Below, one piece after another: positions 20,466 through 32,289 of a DNA stretch of 36,883 nt; the stretch's first letter is position 1, and each line of letters starts with the position of its first letter. Source of the DNA: Thermomucor indicae-seudaticae (taxonomy: Eukaryota; Mucoromycota; Mucoromycetes; Mucorales; Lichtheimiaceae). The translations under genes were made by a program, and so were the position numbers. The notes under the pieces were generated by a model, which made no database searches, had not been told where the DNA came from, and saw nothing but the letters and a program-made list of their open reading frames with translations. Location of the stretch: the NCBI GenBank assembly GCA_000787465.1, contig JSYX01000313.1:1-36883 (forward strand), read 5' to 3'.

Positions 20466-22201
20466 ATGTCTACAGATTATATTGACTTCCTTGACACCAC
20501 TCTGTTGCAAGAAAAGCGTCCGGTATACCTGAAATCGATGTTCGTTGTAGCATGGTTAGACTAATTCTGAAACCAAAATTTACAGGTTACGTACAAGTTA
20601 CTGGCAAGGAAACTCGGTATACACGTCAACACCGCGAAGCAGTACGCTGACAACGTCAATCTAGAAGACCGGGTCAAGAGTGTTTTAACTGTTCCTATTA
20701 ACAGGGCACTTTGGGCATACAGTCAAGAAAGAAGCAACATTCGTCTTGTCTATTGTATATCAGGCCAACTACTTGCGGACGGCAAGGCTCCATGCCAAAC
20801 CTTTCAGCTAGTTAAAGGAAACGATCTGGAAAGTGCGTTGTGTACTGGAGCATCGCGAGATCTTGCAAGCAACTTAACTCTGTTTCCTTCTATAAATTCT
20901 TAGAGGCTAAGAAAGGATTTCGACAGATCACCGGTTTGCATGTACACAGCATCTTGCCATACGAGCCAAAGGTAGAAAGAATCCCAAGATTTGGCTAGAC
21001 TACATGTAAAAAAGACATTAACTGGTGTGATATTAGGATCTCTCGGTCCTCGTTACTGCAAACAAAGATATTCCTTACTTGACTCTTGAAGATCGGTTAA
21101 AGTAAGTCAACCGATGGTCGTGTTTGTTATAATCTGTGAGAAGAATAATGAGGCATGATAAACCAAGGTGTGGTGTTTTGCGACGTGCAAAGCCAGTTGT
21201 CGCAAAGGAAAAGATCACAGCAGCAATGACCACGAGCACAACAAAGCCAGTATCTTCAGCTCAAAGCAAATCAACGTCTACCAAACCAGCAGCTGCTAAG
21301 CCAACACAACCCAAGCCAGTATCAGCTTCATCATCAAAAGCAAGCTCGAGTGCAAAAGAGAAAACGGTTAGTTTGGGATTTTCCATACAGGTGTCGAGTA
21401 AAAAGAACGCTAAACAGGTTTCTTTTAGGCAACATCATCGAGGAAACGGAAAGATACATCATCGTTGGACACAGACGAAAAATCCTCTAAGCGCAAACCT
21501 GTGGCTAATCAGCCAGTCCAGAAAAAAGCAGAAGGTATGCGAATAAAGGATGGGCAGATTCATCGGGTCATGGAATTCAAACGGCTTTTATTGTTAGCAA
21601 CTAATCCGAAACCGAAGCTTAAAGCAGAAGATATTTTCTCAGATGATGAAGAAGATACAAAGATGGAAGATAATGCTTTAAAGACAAAAAGCAATGAACA
21701 ACCCAAGGAGGAGGAGGAGGAGGAGGAGGAAGAAGCTGCTGTTGAAGAACCTGTCACAGGTGCTTAAAATCCCGTATTGCGGGAATTGCACAAGACATTT
21801 TGATTCACGCGTATGATTATATATTTAGAAGTGCCAAAGAAAGAGAGCGAAGGTGAGACGACCGCGCCTTCGAGTGTACCAGGAAAAATCAGACGGAAGG
21901 TCCTGAAGAAGAAGCATTATACGAATGAACGAGGTTTCCTAGGTAAGAAGACTTTCAAGGAAAGGGAGAAGCCATAACGGACCTTTATTAATCCGTGCAT
22001 CGTTTAGTTACGGAAGATGTCTGGGAATGGGAGACAGTTGATGCCGACGAAAGCACTTCAACGGCTAAACCGTCTGGCACTACTTCTGACACCAAAAAGC
22101 AGACCAGCGAAAAGAAGCCAGCCTCAACTGGAACCAAGAAGACTGGCAAAAAGGGGACTGGCGAGCAGAAAAGCTTGCTTAATTTCTGGGGCAAAAAATA
22201 A
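20466..22201 (+). CDS. POLD3: DNA polymerase delta subunit 3 (POLD3/Cdc27)
   Basis: Ten exons: 20466-20522, 20586-20641, 20705-20832, 20904-20971, 21037-21101, 21168-21366, 21429-21534, 21598-21759, 21829-21942, 22008-22201, giving 382 residues. This subunit links the polymerase delta small subunit to PCNA. The N-terminal winged-helix region reads PVTYKLLARKLGIHVNTAKQ followed by ALWAYSQE and RLVYCISGQL, then GLHVHSILPYEPKDLSVL. Next comes CGVLRRAKPV, then a long Ser/Thr/Lys-rich and acidic disordered region with a GAG-repeat-encoded Glu run. RRKVLKKKHYTNERGFLVTE matches the conserved late motif. The last residues, QKSLLNFWGKK (372-382), form a PCNA-interacting peptide with Trp in the second aromatic position. 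The exon 2/3 junction removes a 63-nt intron that otherwise stays open, so it must be spliced to restore AKQALW. The gene follows CUL4 on the same strand. Confidence 0.95.
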
Positions 22202-22539
22202 CAGCAATAAAAAGACTTTTGATGCAGGATTTTACAAAAGGAGCCAGTAACTTTCATCCACAATCCAAAATTCGACCACAGTAGTAAGAGCGGCTTATGG
22301 TTCAAAGCAGATGGACCAGCATAAGTCAATAGTAAGTCTAGCATTTTCTTAACGTCTGGATGTATACAAATTTGCTAAGAAAAAAGAAAGCTTGTATGTA
22401 CAAGAAAGCATACACCCTGAAAAGAGAAGGGCGTTAGATGGAGGAAGGACATGATTATGCCTTGTCCTGCGGATTCACGAAAATTGATAAAGCGAAAGAA
22501 AGAACTACGGATAGATTACAAAATTACAACGTAGTAGCG
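22202..22539. other. Convergent 3' intergenic region
   Basis: Lies between the POLD3 stop and the HDAC stop on opposite strands. It contains only 3' flanking sequence and no recognisable feature. Confidence 0.6.
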
Positions 22540-25500
22540 CTATGTAAGTCTTATGGATTTCCAGTACTGAGCCTGGATTTCCTTGACTTTCTTGATGACC
22601 TTTACGCATTCCCGACTAGGGACAGTATTGCTGGGCATTGCTGGGGCTCCTCCCTTCAGGACAGTCATGCATGCGAAAGCAGAGCTGGTGATGCTTTTGA
22701 GATTGTATCCTCCTTCCAGCGCCATCACCAGACGGCCTTCAGCTAAACTCTTTAACATATGCGTCATCTGGCTGTATCCAGCTGGAGTAACCTTGCATAA
22801 CCCAATATGATCACCTAGCGCAGCGTCGAAGCCAGCGGATACTGTAAAACAAAGTTAGTTAGCCACGCACATATTTCTATCTGGTGTTGTACTCACCAAT
22901 GACAAGGGATGGTGCAAACTCCATTGCTATTGGCATCACGACTTGCTGAAAGGCATAAATATAATCAGCGTCAGTCATGCCATCACAAGGCCAAGGAATA
23001 TTAACAGTTCTATTGAGAATATACCGTCAGCAACTGTACGACCCAGCTTAAGGACCCAATGTAAAGTACCTTCCAACGCCAGAGCCACTACCAGTATACT
23101 CTGCACGACCGTCCGTATCATTGGGATAAAAGTCTGCTTGTTCATATCGATGTAATGAAATGTAAAGTATGTCAGGATCTGAGTCCGTCAGATGCTGCGT
23201 CCCATTTCCAAAGTGAATATCCCTATTCCGAGAATTGGAAAAAAGAACTTTCTTTTTCGCATTCGTTCTTTTCTTACTCACCAGTCCACGATTAGAATGC
23301 GTTCTACCGATGGAAAATGCGCCTTGCAGTATCGGGATGCAATAACCACGTTGTTCATGACGCAAAAGCCCATCGCAGCATCAGCTTCAGCGTGGTGACC
23401 AGGTGGCCGTACAATAGCAAACGCATTCTGGACTTTGTCTTTTATCACTGCTTCACATGCTCTAATGACGCCTCCTGCAGAATAAAGCGCGCTCTCTAAG
23501 GAGTTCACGTTGAAATACATAGAATCATACTCCCTGCCGAGGCCTAGGAGGTGATCTTTGCTCATACCTATCCGGTAAACAAGCTAAGCCCTCACGCTGT
23601 CGCTTTCTTTTCTTTCATCCTTCCTTCACTTACTGTCCAGACGCTTGAGCATCTTGTAATACTGACGATCATGCACAGCCAACACTTCACGCTTTGTAGC
23701 CTTCCGGATTGGTATTCTTACACAGCCATCCAACAACCCGTTTTGGTACATTGTATTATAAATGCAGTAAATTCTTCTCGGATCTTCCGGATGGAGCTCA
23801 AGCGGATCAAGATTTGCATGATAGGACATGCAAACATCATAGACATATCCTGTCTTGAGGTTTCTCTGACGTATAAGCTTAAGCTTTCCGTTGCCTTTTT
23901 TACGATTCGCTGCAAGTGATGGCTTTCCCTTCGACGTGGATGATGAAGCAATGATACTTGGTGTTGAATCCTTACTGGTGTCCTCGGCTCGCACACTTTC
24001 GGGCAGGGAAGAAAGCGTACCAGATGATTCAGTAGAAGTCTGGTAATCGCTTTTCTGGTTTCGATGATCCTCCATATCAGCGTAAATCGACTTGAGACCA
24101 AGGTCAGGGTTTCCAGCAGACGATAAATTTGAGGAAAGGGATGAACATGACAGGTTATCAAAAAATTGAGGATCGCTGGCTGCATTTAAATCTTCTGTGT
24201 CGGGTTCTTCGGTTACATCAATAGAAGGCTCGTCACCTTGGACCTTTTCACCTTCGGTGACCACGTCCATCTGGTTGTTCTCCTCGGTTACTTCCGCGTT
24301 GGTTGAAGAATTATTATCGACCTTATCGTCAATTGCAATACCCGTATCCGCAACTTCCATTTGGGTATTGCAATCGATATTCTTTGCGGTCACTTGCACA
24401 TTGGTTGACAAATCATTATCAACTTTATCCGCACTACGGCTTTGGTCGATTCTTTCTCCAGCTTCGCTATGCAGACCCATATCCACAACTTGCCGATCGT
24501 CGATTTTTTCTCCAGGTTCGGTATGCAGATCGAACAACGAGTTATGAATGACTTTTTCACCGGATCCCATATCCACAGCGGCAGATTTCGTATGATCGAC
24601 TCCTCCGTCAGTCTTTTGGATTTCATCAGACGAAGCGTTATTTTCAGCTGTTTCAACTGGCTCTGCATTCACGGCAACAGAAGTATTATCTTCGTGAGGT
24701 TGGACATTCATATCCGTCGATATCTCTGCCCGAGAATCAGCTTCGTCCACAGTTTTTTCTGCTGCTGGACTATCGTCATTTAGCTCATCGATTTCGCTAT
24801 ATACATCCAGGCTCTCTGTGTTTCGTTTTTCCGCTTTAGTATCATCATCGATCTCCACAACGTCGTTGGTGGTTTTCACGGCAAACAAATTTGATTCGTC
24901 GTCATTGGCATCGTCCCCCAACTCATCAACCTCGCTATCTTCGTTCGACGAAGAATCATCTGCCTCTGTTATTTCACCTGCAATATTACTTGGTTCCGAT
25001 CCCGTTTCCGGTTTCCGGGAGTCGTTCATGTCCCTTGACGATACTGACTCTGAATCCAAGTTCCAGGTCGATTCTGGTTTCGGAAAGGCATCCTGGTGCT
25101 GTTTCATCTCCGTTGACGATTCTGACTCTGAGTCGAAGTTGGAGACTGCAGATTTCATTTCTTCGTCTGAATTCGTGTCCTCTTCTTCGTTTGTTCTCGG
25201 GTCCATACTCAAAGTGATCACTAAGGGTTTTGTCTTTCCACCCGCGACTGGCTCTTTCTCCGTATCAGTTATTCCAGAATCACACATCATCCCCTCTTCT
25301 GATGCAGAGTAAAAATCGGTATCCGAGGAGTCAGATTTGCTCGCCTTTTGGGCATCCACTGATCCCTCTTCTGGCTCTGTAGCCTGCATATCACTGGTTT
25401 CCTTCGCGCTATCTCCAGCCACAGGGCTGCTATCCACAATCAAATCGTCGCCATCAGAGTCGGAGAGGTACGCAACGTTCCTGTCGGGTGGTATCCACTT

Positions 25501-26043
25501 CGCCTTGCCTTTGTCTTTGCCACTAGTAGCAGCAGCAGGTTTCGGCTCTGTATGTATATCTGGTGAATCCATTGGGGCTTTCCACCTTAAAAAGATGAGA
25601 CCCTTACCTTCACGTATCTCTTTGCCCTGTGATCCTTCCTCATCCGTGGAGTCACCTGTCAGATCGATCGTAGGCGGATTATAAAGTTTCGTAAAACTAA
25701 AGATTTCGGAAGGCCGCGAAGATTCCAAAATATCCGAGCGGTCCTTGCGTGACCAAAGACGTCCCTGGGTCAGTCGTCGAGGTAAAACCAAACCATTGCT
25801 TATTTCACTCTTTGGTCTGTCAAAGAAAAGCGGTTGGCTACTGCTACTACTGCTGCTGCTTTTGCCATAACCTCGTGTCTCTTCTGGAAGGTCTACGCGG
25901 ACTCCCCTCCCCACAGGCTGGGAAGAAGCAACGTCACGGTCGTGCCGATTATGTACTTTAAAGGTTTTCCGTTTCAAATTCTGGCTTGGGTCATCGACGT
26001 TTGTGGCATCTCGTTTCTGTCCTGCTCCAAGATTGGTGTCCAT
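22540..26043 (-). CDS. Class II (Hda1-type) histone deacetylase with long disordered N-terminus
   Basis: Five exons: 26043-23634, 23567-23282, 23222-23070, 23009-22897 and 22841-22540, giving 1087 residues. Residues 1 to about 725 are Ser/Asp/Glu-rich and low complexity, with an S8 run (62-69) and a SUMO-interaction-like TIDLTGDSTDEE (125-136). The Zn-dependent deacetylase domain begins at KTGYVYDV (about 730) and includes LHPEDPRRIY, typical of Hda1/Clr3. Catalytic residues are kept: His861-His862 in PPGHH, zinc ligands Asp900, His902 and Asp993, and Tyr1033 in EGGYN. In DWDIHF the residue after the His ligand is Phe903 where His is usual. The protein ends about 50 residues after GGYN, so the Arb2-like C-terminal domain of Hda1/Clr3 is missing. 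It likely deacetylates histones in transcriptional silencing. The divergent neighbour is NMA111. Confidence 0.93.
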
Positions 26044-26054
26044 GTTTCTCCGAA

Positions 26055-26099
26055 CTGAAAATATTGGATTTTCCCGTTGGATTTGCACTTGTGGAAAAA
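26055..26099 (-). promoter_or_regulatory. 45-bp leader element shared with NMA111
   Basis: Read on the minus strand, it starts TTTTTCCACAAGTGCA and ends TTTTCAG, 11 nt before the HDAC ATG. It is 34/45 identical, without gaps, to the plus-strand sequence just before the NMA111 ATG. Relative to the HDAC start it is out of frame with the peptide similarity, so conservation is at DNA or RNA level. It may be a core promoter or 5' UTR element. Function unknown. Confidence 0.5.
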
Positions 26100-27195
26100 C
26101 CTTTTGACGCTGCCAAAGACCCTTCTTGTAATGATTCCATTATTCGACTTTTTAGGCGTTCTATACGACTGCAGGTCGGAGTTCGAAAGGACGTCGTTTG
26201 GAAACGTCGTGTCTGTCACCCTCTGGGGTTAAGTAACATGTTACTTTTACAATAGACTGCAAAGGAAAAGGTATCTAACAGTGATTGGACTTGTGTGATG
26301 CTCGAGGTATATTTTGCGTTCACTGGAAGCCAAGTTTCAGCGGAAGGTAAACAAACATATTCTTCGTCCAACGTAAATCATATACTCGCTAGCCGTAATC
26401 TCGGTTTCCAGTCGATGCAAAATATACCTTCAAGTAGAGCAAAAGTCTAATCAATGAACGGTACACACGCGCAAGGCAAATTCTACCTGACAGAGACGAA
26501 GGCAATTTGAATCAGAGAACCACCAAATACTTACGCCGTAAGCCCCGAAGGGCTGCCCTGCGCTCACTGCCACCGTTAAGGCCCGCGGTCAGCCCTACCC
26601 TTTCCGGAATGAAGATGGGAAAAACCTTCCACCATGTCGTCAGAAACTGAATCAATAAAGCTTTAAAATAGAATAACAAACAATCAAATAATCTTAGCAC
26701 AGAATCTGCTTGCCGTTCCACTCACAGAACTTTGGCCTGGTATTATCTGCACTGTACATATTACCAATAGAAGATCTTCTTAGTCTGACTTGCCAGCAGG
26801 AATATGACTTGGTCTGCTTGCGTCCTTGGCCAGAATCTTGCGGATGGGGATAACACCTTGCAGCTTGCATTGTAAACTGAAAAAGCGACTGTTGTTGAAC
26901 CTGTAAACAGAGGGTTGACATCAGGCTTCCAAAAGTGGTCTGTTGAATATGCTTGTAGCCTCGAGAACAGAGGAAGCAGCCAAAGAAGATTCCTTTGTTT
27001 ATATACCTATCTTGGCTGAGACAGTTTACGTAGGTATGCACTTGTAGCATACTCCTGTAAAGAAGTATCTAGAGCTTTGCGATGGTACATTGATGCGTTT
27101 TTACATCATATTGACAACAGATACTTGAATCCGATCATCCTTCATACCAGAAAGTTAAGTGGAAAATGGAATCAGGGCCACAGGGCCGGAATATT
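26100..27195. other. Divergent intergenic region, HDAC and NMA111
   Basis: About 1.1 kb. A minus frame 27050-26694 (118 codons, ATG start) encodes a Cys/Gln/Arg-rich peptide of unknown family; internal GT/AG sites could also split it into small exons. I would not call it a gene with confidence. A GC-rich patch at about 26533-26605, with an AGCCC...GGGCT inverted pair, stands out from the AT-rich surroundings and may be a repeat remnant. Confidence 0.35.
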
Positions 27196-27240
27196 TTTTT
27201 CCACCAGTGCAGATCAGTCGGAAAAATTCAGTGCTTTCAT
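27196..27240 (+). promoter_or_regulatory. 45-bp leader element shared with the HDAC gene
   Basis: Starts TTTTTCCACCAGTGCAGATC and ends TTTCAT, six nt before the ATG at 27247. Ungapped identity with the HDAC copy is 34/45, and seven of the eleven differences are transitions. Its presence supports 27247 as the NMA111 start over the in-frame ATG at 27166. Confidence 0.5.
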
Positions 27241-27246
27241 TGTGCC

Positions 27247-30200
27247 ATGGACGCGAAACCTGAAGATAATGCCACATTACCACTGTTCCCCAAAGATCGC
27301 AATTTTGAAGGTGGTGATTCGCCTGCCACGACTCCTTCGACCCATCCTGCCAAACGGCGCAGAGTGGGCTCAAGGGATGTCAAATACGACGGTGAGCAGC
27401 AGCAGATCGAAAACGATCGCCGTGGTTCGATGAGTCCTGCCGACGTCGATGATATGCCCGTGAGCGACATTTCGCCCGTTAACCCGCCCGAATGGCAAAA
27501 AACTATCGAGAAAGTCGTCAAAGCCATTGTTTCGATCCGGTTCAGTCAGGTAGCAGCTTTCGACACAGAAGGTACGAGGAACAACATGTAAACCAATTTT
27601 TATATCAAGAGCTCATTGCATTCAACTTCAAAACATAGGACCAGAGACTTCGGAAGCTTCCGGGTTTATCGTGGACGCTAAAAACGGTATCATTCTTACA
27701 AATCGCCATGTCGCATGTGCGGGTCCTTTTGTTGGCGAAGCAATCTGTCACGATCACGAAGAGATCGATGTTTTTCCGATCTATCGAGATCCAGTACACG
27801 ACTTTGGTTTCCTCAAGTGAATATCTCGCCCGTTGCAAATACAGTATTTCGCGGTTATTCTGACCACCCAGATGCGATTTCCACTCATTTGTTTAGGTTC
27901 GATCCAAAGAAGATCAAGTATATGCCAGTGACTCAAGTGGAACTGCGTCCTGAACTGGCCAAAGTAGGATTAGATATTCGTGTTGTCGGGTATGTGTCTA
28001 TAATGGACTTTTTGATGCGGCATTAACAAGGTATCCGATATCTATAGCAATGATGCAGGAGAAAAACTGAGTATCTTGGCCGGCTCCATCTCGCGACTTG
28101 ACCGTAATACTCCTGATTATGGCGAACTGACATACAACGATTTCAACACTTTTTACCTGTATGTCTGCGTGTGCCTTGTAGTTTATGGCTCATGTCTGAC
28201 TCATATTCTCCGTATAGCCAAGCAGCGTCGAGTACTAGTGGAGGAAGCTCAGGCTCGCCCGTCATTGATATCGAAGGTAATGCGGTCGCTTTACAGGCTG
28301 GCGGTCATACCAAAGCAGCGACCGACTTCTTTCTGCCGCTCGACAGAATTAAAAGAGCATTGGAATACGTCCAGCGAGGCGAGCCTGTTCCTCGCGGTGA
28401 TATTCAGACGCAGTTCATGTATGTTTGTCATCTGAAAAGGAGTTTGGGAAGTCACTAAGTGCTACGCATTCAGGTACCGTCCTTTCGATGAGGTCCGGCG
28501 GCTTGGATTACGGCCGGAAACAGAAGAAAGGTTGCGCAGCAAGTTTCATGAGGAGATTGGCATGCTAGTGGTAGAAGCCGTTCTACCCGAGGGACCAGCC
28601 TACGAGAAATTGGAAGAAGGCGATATTCTGCTGACTGTCAATGGGGAGTATATTACCAAGTTTGTACCACTGGAGGAGATGCTTGATTCGAACGTAGGCA
28701 AAGAAGTCGAGATCACTGTCGAAAGAGGAGGCAAACCATTAACGTTCAGAATATGCGTTGGTGATCTTCATGCCATGTAAGTCAAGGGATACCAGCGCAT
28801 AGCTTAGGAAGGGAAGTCTAATATTTTTGGGTTGTCAGCACGCCGGATCGCTATGTTGAGATCGGAGGATCGAGGTTGAACGAGGTATCATATCAGCTAG
28901 CTCGCTATTATTGCGTACCATGCCGAGGTGTATATGTTGCTGAACCGTCAGGAAGTAAGTTTTTTAATATCATAGGTAAATAAGTAAATATGTACTAGCA
29001 ACTCACAAAACTGTACATCAGTGTTCCGCTTGGATGGTCCCGATAACGGATGGATTATTAAATCGGTCGACGACAAGGAGACTCCAAACCTGGATGCTTT
29101 CATTGAAGTAATGAAAGGTATTCCAGATCGCGAACGAGTGCCGGTTGTATATTATTCGATTGCGGACACACATAGTACCTTGGTGGCGGTGGTCCAGGTC
29201 GAACGGCACTGGAGTCGGTTCCGCTTAGCTGTACGCAACGACAAAACGGGTTTGTGGGATTTTACCGATTTTGGCGATCCTTTACCGCCTCGTGCCTTGA
29301 AACCGTCGACGAGACGGTATATTGAGCTGGATGAAAGCCTCGGGCCTTGCAGAGATTTGATTCGCTGTCTGGTTAAAGTCAACTATTACATGCCCTGTCG
29401 ACTGGACGGTTTTCCACGCAACCGCAAACAAGGCGCCGGAATTATCTTGGATAAAGACAGAGGTCTCGTGGTAGTTGCACGTAGTATTGTACCTACCGCT
29501 ATGGGCGATTTAATGTTGACCTTTGCGGATTCCCTTGTGATTCCTGGCAAAGTGCTGGTGAGTTCTCAGAGAGATCAATGCCGCTAATGCTGTTTCTCTT
29601 TGACCTGTGGTTCTTGTTGTAGTATCTTCACCCTACACATAATTTTGCTATTGTCAAATATGATCCCAAACTTATCGGAGACACCAATGCGATGAGTGCA
29701 CCGATCAGTGATGTAACTCTACAACAAGGGCATAGAGTGACTCTGGTTGCCCATAACCACAACCAGAGACCTGTATGTTTGAACACTGTGGTGACGGATA
29801 TCACGTGTGTTACAATCCCTCATAATGGCGTATGTATAATCAAGATTTTTGAACTAAAGCACGATATTAATATTTCTGTGAACATTAGACGCCTCGATTC
29901 AGAGGAATCAACCAAGACGGGATAACACTTGATACCCCTCTTGCACTTCAGTGCTCATCAGGTCTCTTGGCCGGTGCCGACGGGAAAGTACAGGGCTTAT
30001 GGCTTAGTTATCTTGGCGAACGCAACGTGAACGGTCATGATAATGAGTACCATCTTGGCTTACACATCAGCACTGTCAAGCCAGTCCTTGAAAAATTACA
30101 GCGAGAGGAACCCGTGGAACTTAGAAGCTTGAACATTGAAATCGTTCCTGTTCAAATGGCACAGGCGTCTGCGATGGGCGTGTCAGACGAGTGGATTCGT

Positions 30201-30873
30201 AAAGTTCAGGAGGCCAATCCTGCCAAGCATCAATTGTTCATGATACGACGGACAGAGGCAGGCAGCGAAAGCAGCAACGTGTTGAAGGAGCTAGATTTAA
30301 TCTTGGCTGTTAACGGGAAAGTCATAACTCGAATGTACGAAATGGATATCCAGTATGACGCGGAAGAACTCGACTTAACCATCTTACGGCAAAAGAAGGA
30401 GATGAATGTAAAAGTGAAAACGACCGTCGTCTCAGGTGCGGGGACATCACGTGTAGTCTTTTGGGCCGGTGCTGTTTTACAAGGTAGGTAGCAGTACCGT
30501 TGTCATGCTACTATGATTTGTTCTCTGAACATTCTGTTCAGAACCCCACAAGGCCGTCTTACAGCAAAGCAAACGACTTCCGTCAAGAATTTACATATCA
30601 ACACGAGCCAAAGGTTCGCCTGCCTATATGTATGGTCTCGTCCCGACAAACTGGATCACGCACATCAACTCCGTGAGAGTAACAACGTTGGACGACCTTA
30701 TCGCAGCTGTGAAGGATATTGAGGATAATACATATGTCCGCGTGCGTTGTGTTACTTTTGACAATGTCCCCTTGATGCTCTCCGTCAAGATGGTCAACCA
30801 TTACTTCCCTCTTGTAGATATGGTCATGGATCCAAACGCCGAGTGCGGCTGGAGCAAAAGAATAATCGTGTAA
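27247..30873 (+). CDS. NMA111: Nma111-type nuclear HtrA serine protease
   Basis: Eleven exons: 27247-27571, 27639-27816, 27897-27989, 28048-28158, 28218-28418, 28474-28776, 28839-28954, 29022-29557, 29623-29829, 29889-30483 and 30542-30873, giving 998 residues, the usual length for this family. PAKRRRV near the N-terminus is a likely nuclear signal. The first trypsin-like domain keeps the triad: His132 in TNRHVAC, Asp163 in PVHDFGFLK, and Ser247 in [14 protein letters not shown] domain follows (about 290-370, [20 protein letters not shown]). The second half repeats the protease/PDZ arrangement without a recognisable triad, as is normal for Nma111. In yeast it cleaves the inhibitor-of-apoptosis protein Bir1 and promotes cell death. 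Exon 4/5 joins FYL to QAASSTSGG through a GTATGT donor. An in-frame ATG at 27166 would add 27 residues but overlaps the shared leader element. Confidence 0.95.
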
Positions 30874-31041
30874 ATTCCGTGTATCATCTTTCGGCATAGA
30901 CACAGATTTTCTTCTCCCAAATATGCATTAATCCTCTGTTCCCATAACACCTCCAAAAAGAGAACATTGTTGTTACCAGTCAATATTTAGTCTTACCACC
31001 GGGCCACAAAGATACTACATTTTCTTTTTCATTCGTTTAAC

Positions 31042-31342
31042 ATGTCTGCCACCTTCGCGAATCCTAGAGGGAAGAAGGCTCCTTCTTCCGCTGAAGACCC
31101 AAACAAGCGCACCTTCTGGTGCCCTCGTACAGATCCGCCGAACGTCCAATCTGTCAATCCCTCTTTTTGGTATCCCAGGTAAGATGCTTTGTGTTGAGGA
31201 TGGATAAACCGCCATTAATGCAAATGAGGAAAACGAAAGACGGTATGATTTGTCCAAAGTCGCGTGGTCAAACAAGCCTCACTGGTCGCAAGAAGACCCA
31301 ATCACTGAGATTCAGTATACCTACTTCAAACCCAATAAATGA
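31042..31342 (+). CDS. Small orphan protein, 79 residues
   Basis: Exons 31042-31178 and 31240-31342 with a 61-nt intron (GTAAGA...GAAAG) and matching phase. The product has a basic, Pro/Ser-rich start (MSATFANPRGKKAPSSAED), then RTFWCPRTDPPN, SFWYPRRYDL and a Trp-rich end (VAWSNKPHWSQEDP). No membrane segment or known domain is visible. Trp and Pro spacing suggests a folded mini-protein or a binding peptide. The unspliced frame reads through to another stop, but the spliced one is much more protein-like. Function unknown. Gene 31431 starts 88 bp downstream. Confidence 0.55.
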
Positions 31343-31430
31343 CTGTAAAGCCGAACGCAATCACATGAGCGAAATCAAATCATAATAAATATATGGGCGT
31401 TCAGAGAGGGAAACAGCACAGCAAGAGACC

Positions 31431-31998
31431 ATGGCTTATGCAAAACCTACTGACAAAGAGATCAGAAAGCAGGCCGACTCGGCCAACCAACTAGCCCAGG
31501 AAAAGGCAAACTATCAATCTTTGACTTTCGATGAAGTGGAGCTCGACTATGCCGAAGCTTCTGACTGGGTAGACCCCGGAAATGCGTACGTCTACGGTTT
31601 CCTTAATAATAGCCAAAACGGGTAGTTACCATGACAATGAGTATAGGTCCTGGGATCAAGTCCCTACCCAAGGCCAATGCCAGCGTCGTAAGTTGTGGAA
31701 TATTGGGCGCATGTTTGTTACAGAAAGTCACCGTGCCCTTTCCATAGTGGTTGCTCATGACAGCATGCTTCCGGAACTGGGTCCTGAGAGCAACACTCCG
31801 ATGAATGTCCAAGAACAATGCGACGCCTGGATCCAACGACATTTGAATGAGGAAGAAAGGGAATTGCTATATGGTGATTCGGACCCGTTATACGAGACGC
31901 ACTTGACCGCGTGTACTCTGATTCCGAATTCAGATGAGCAACATCCAGCTGGCTCACCCTATCATGAGCTGGAAGACGGAACAGCTATCCTTGATTAA
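31431..31998 (+). CDS. Small acidic orphan protein, 168 residues
   Basis: Exons 31431-31585 and 31647-31998 with a 61-nt intron (GTACGT...GTATAG) and matching phase. The ATG has a good context (GACCATGG). The first part is helical and charged (TDKEIRKQADSANQLAQEKA), the next has EVELDYAEASDWVDPGNASW, then LWNIGRMFVTESHRALSIVV, and an acidic C-terminus ending ELEDGTAILD. There is no signal peptide, membrane segment or recognisable domain. It lies directly after another small two-exon gene, with the same intron length. Function unknown; it may be lineage-specific. Confidence 0.6.
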
Positions 31999-32289
31999 CA
32001 TGCTACATGTAATAATAAACTTCAGAGAAACTTGCACAGACATCACAGACGAGGAAGACAATCTAGATGTAGTCGTTGTCGTTTTCACTTTAGACAATCA
32101 TACATGCTTACGTGCGCACTCTCACGGAGGGAAGGAAACCACAGAAAGCAGGCTTTCTCGATCTTCGAAAACTACAAACTTTCAAAATTTTGCTATATTC
32201 GACCTGTATTGAGTTAATATAGGCAATATCTAAGCTGTCTTTTGCGCTATTGGAGTCTCTAAGAAACCTTGCTTGGCATTGCTTGCCAG

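Noticed and set aside
20641..20704. Open read-through of POLD3 intron 2
   Set aside because: The 63-nt segment is open in frame, but removing it restores the conserved AKQALWAYS continuity and it has proper GT and AG ends.
24197..25684. Several plus frames of 70-164 codons
   Set aside because: They are antisense shadows of the low-complexity HDAC first exon; their Ser/Thr-rich content mirrors its Asp/Glu/Ser codons.
27166..27246. Upstream in-frame ATG for NMA111
   Set aside because: The extension is largely the 45-bp shared element, which is non-coding in the HDAC copy.
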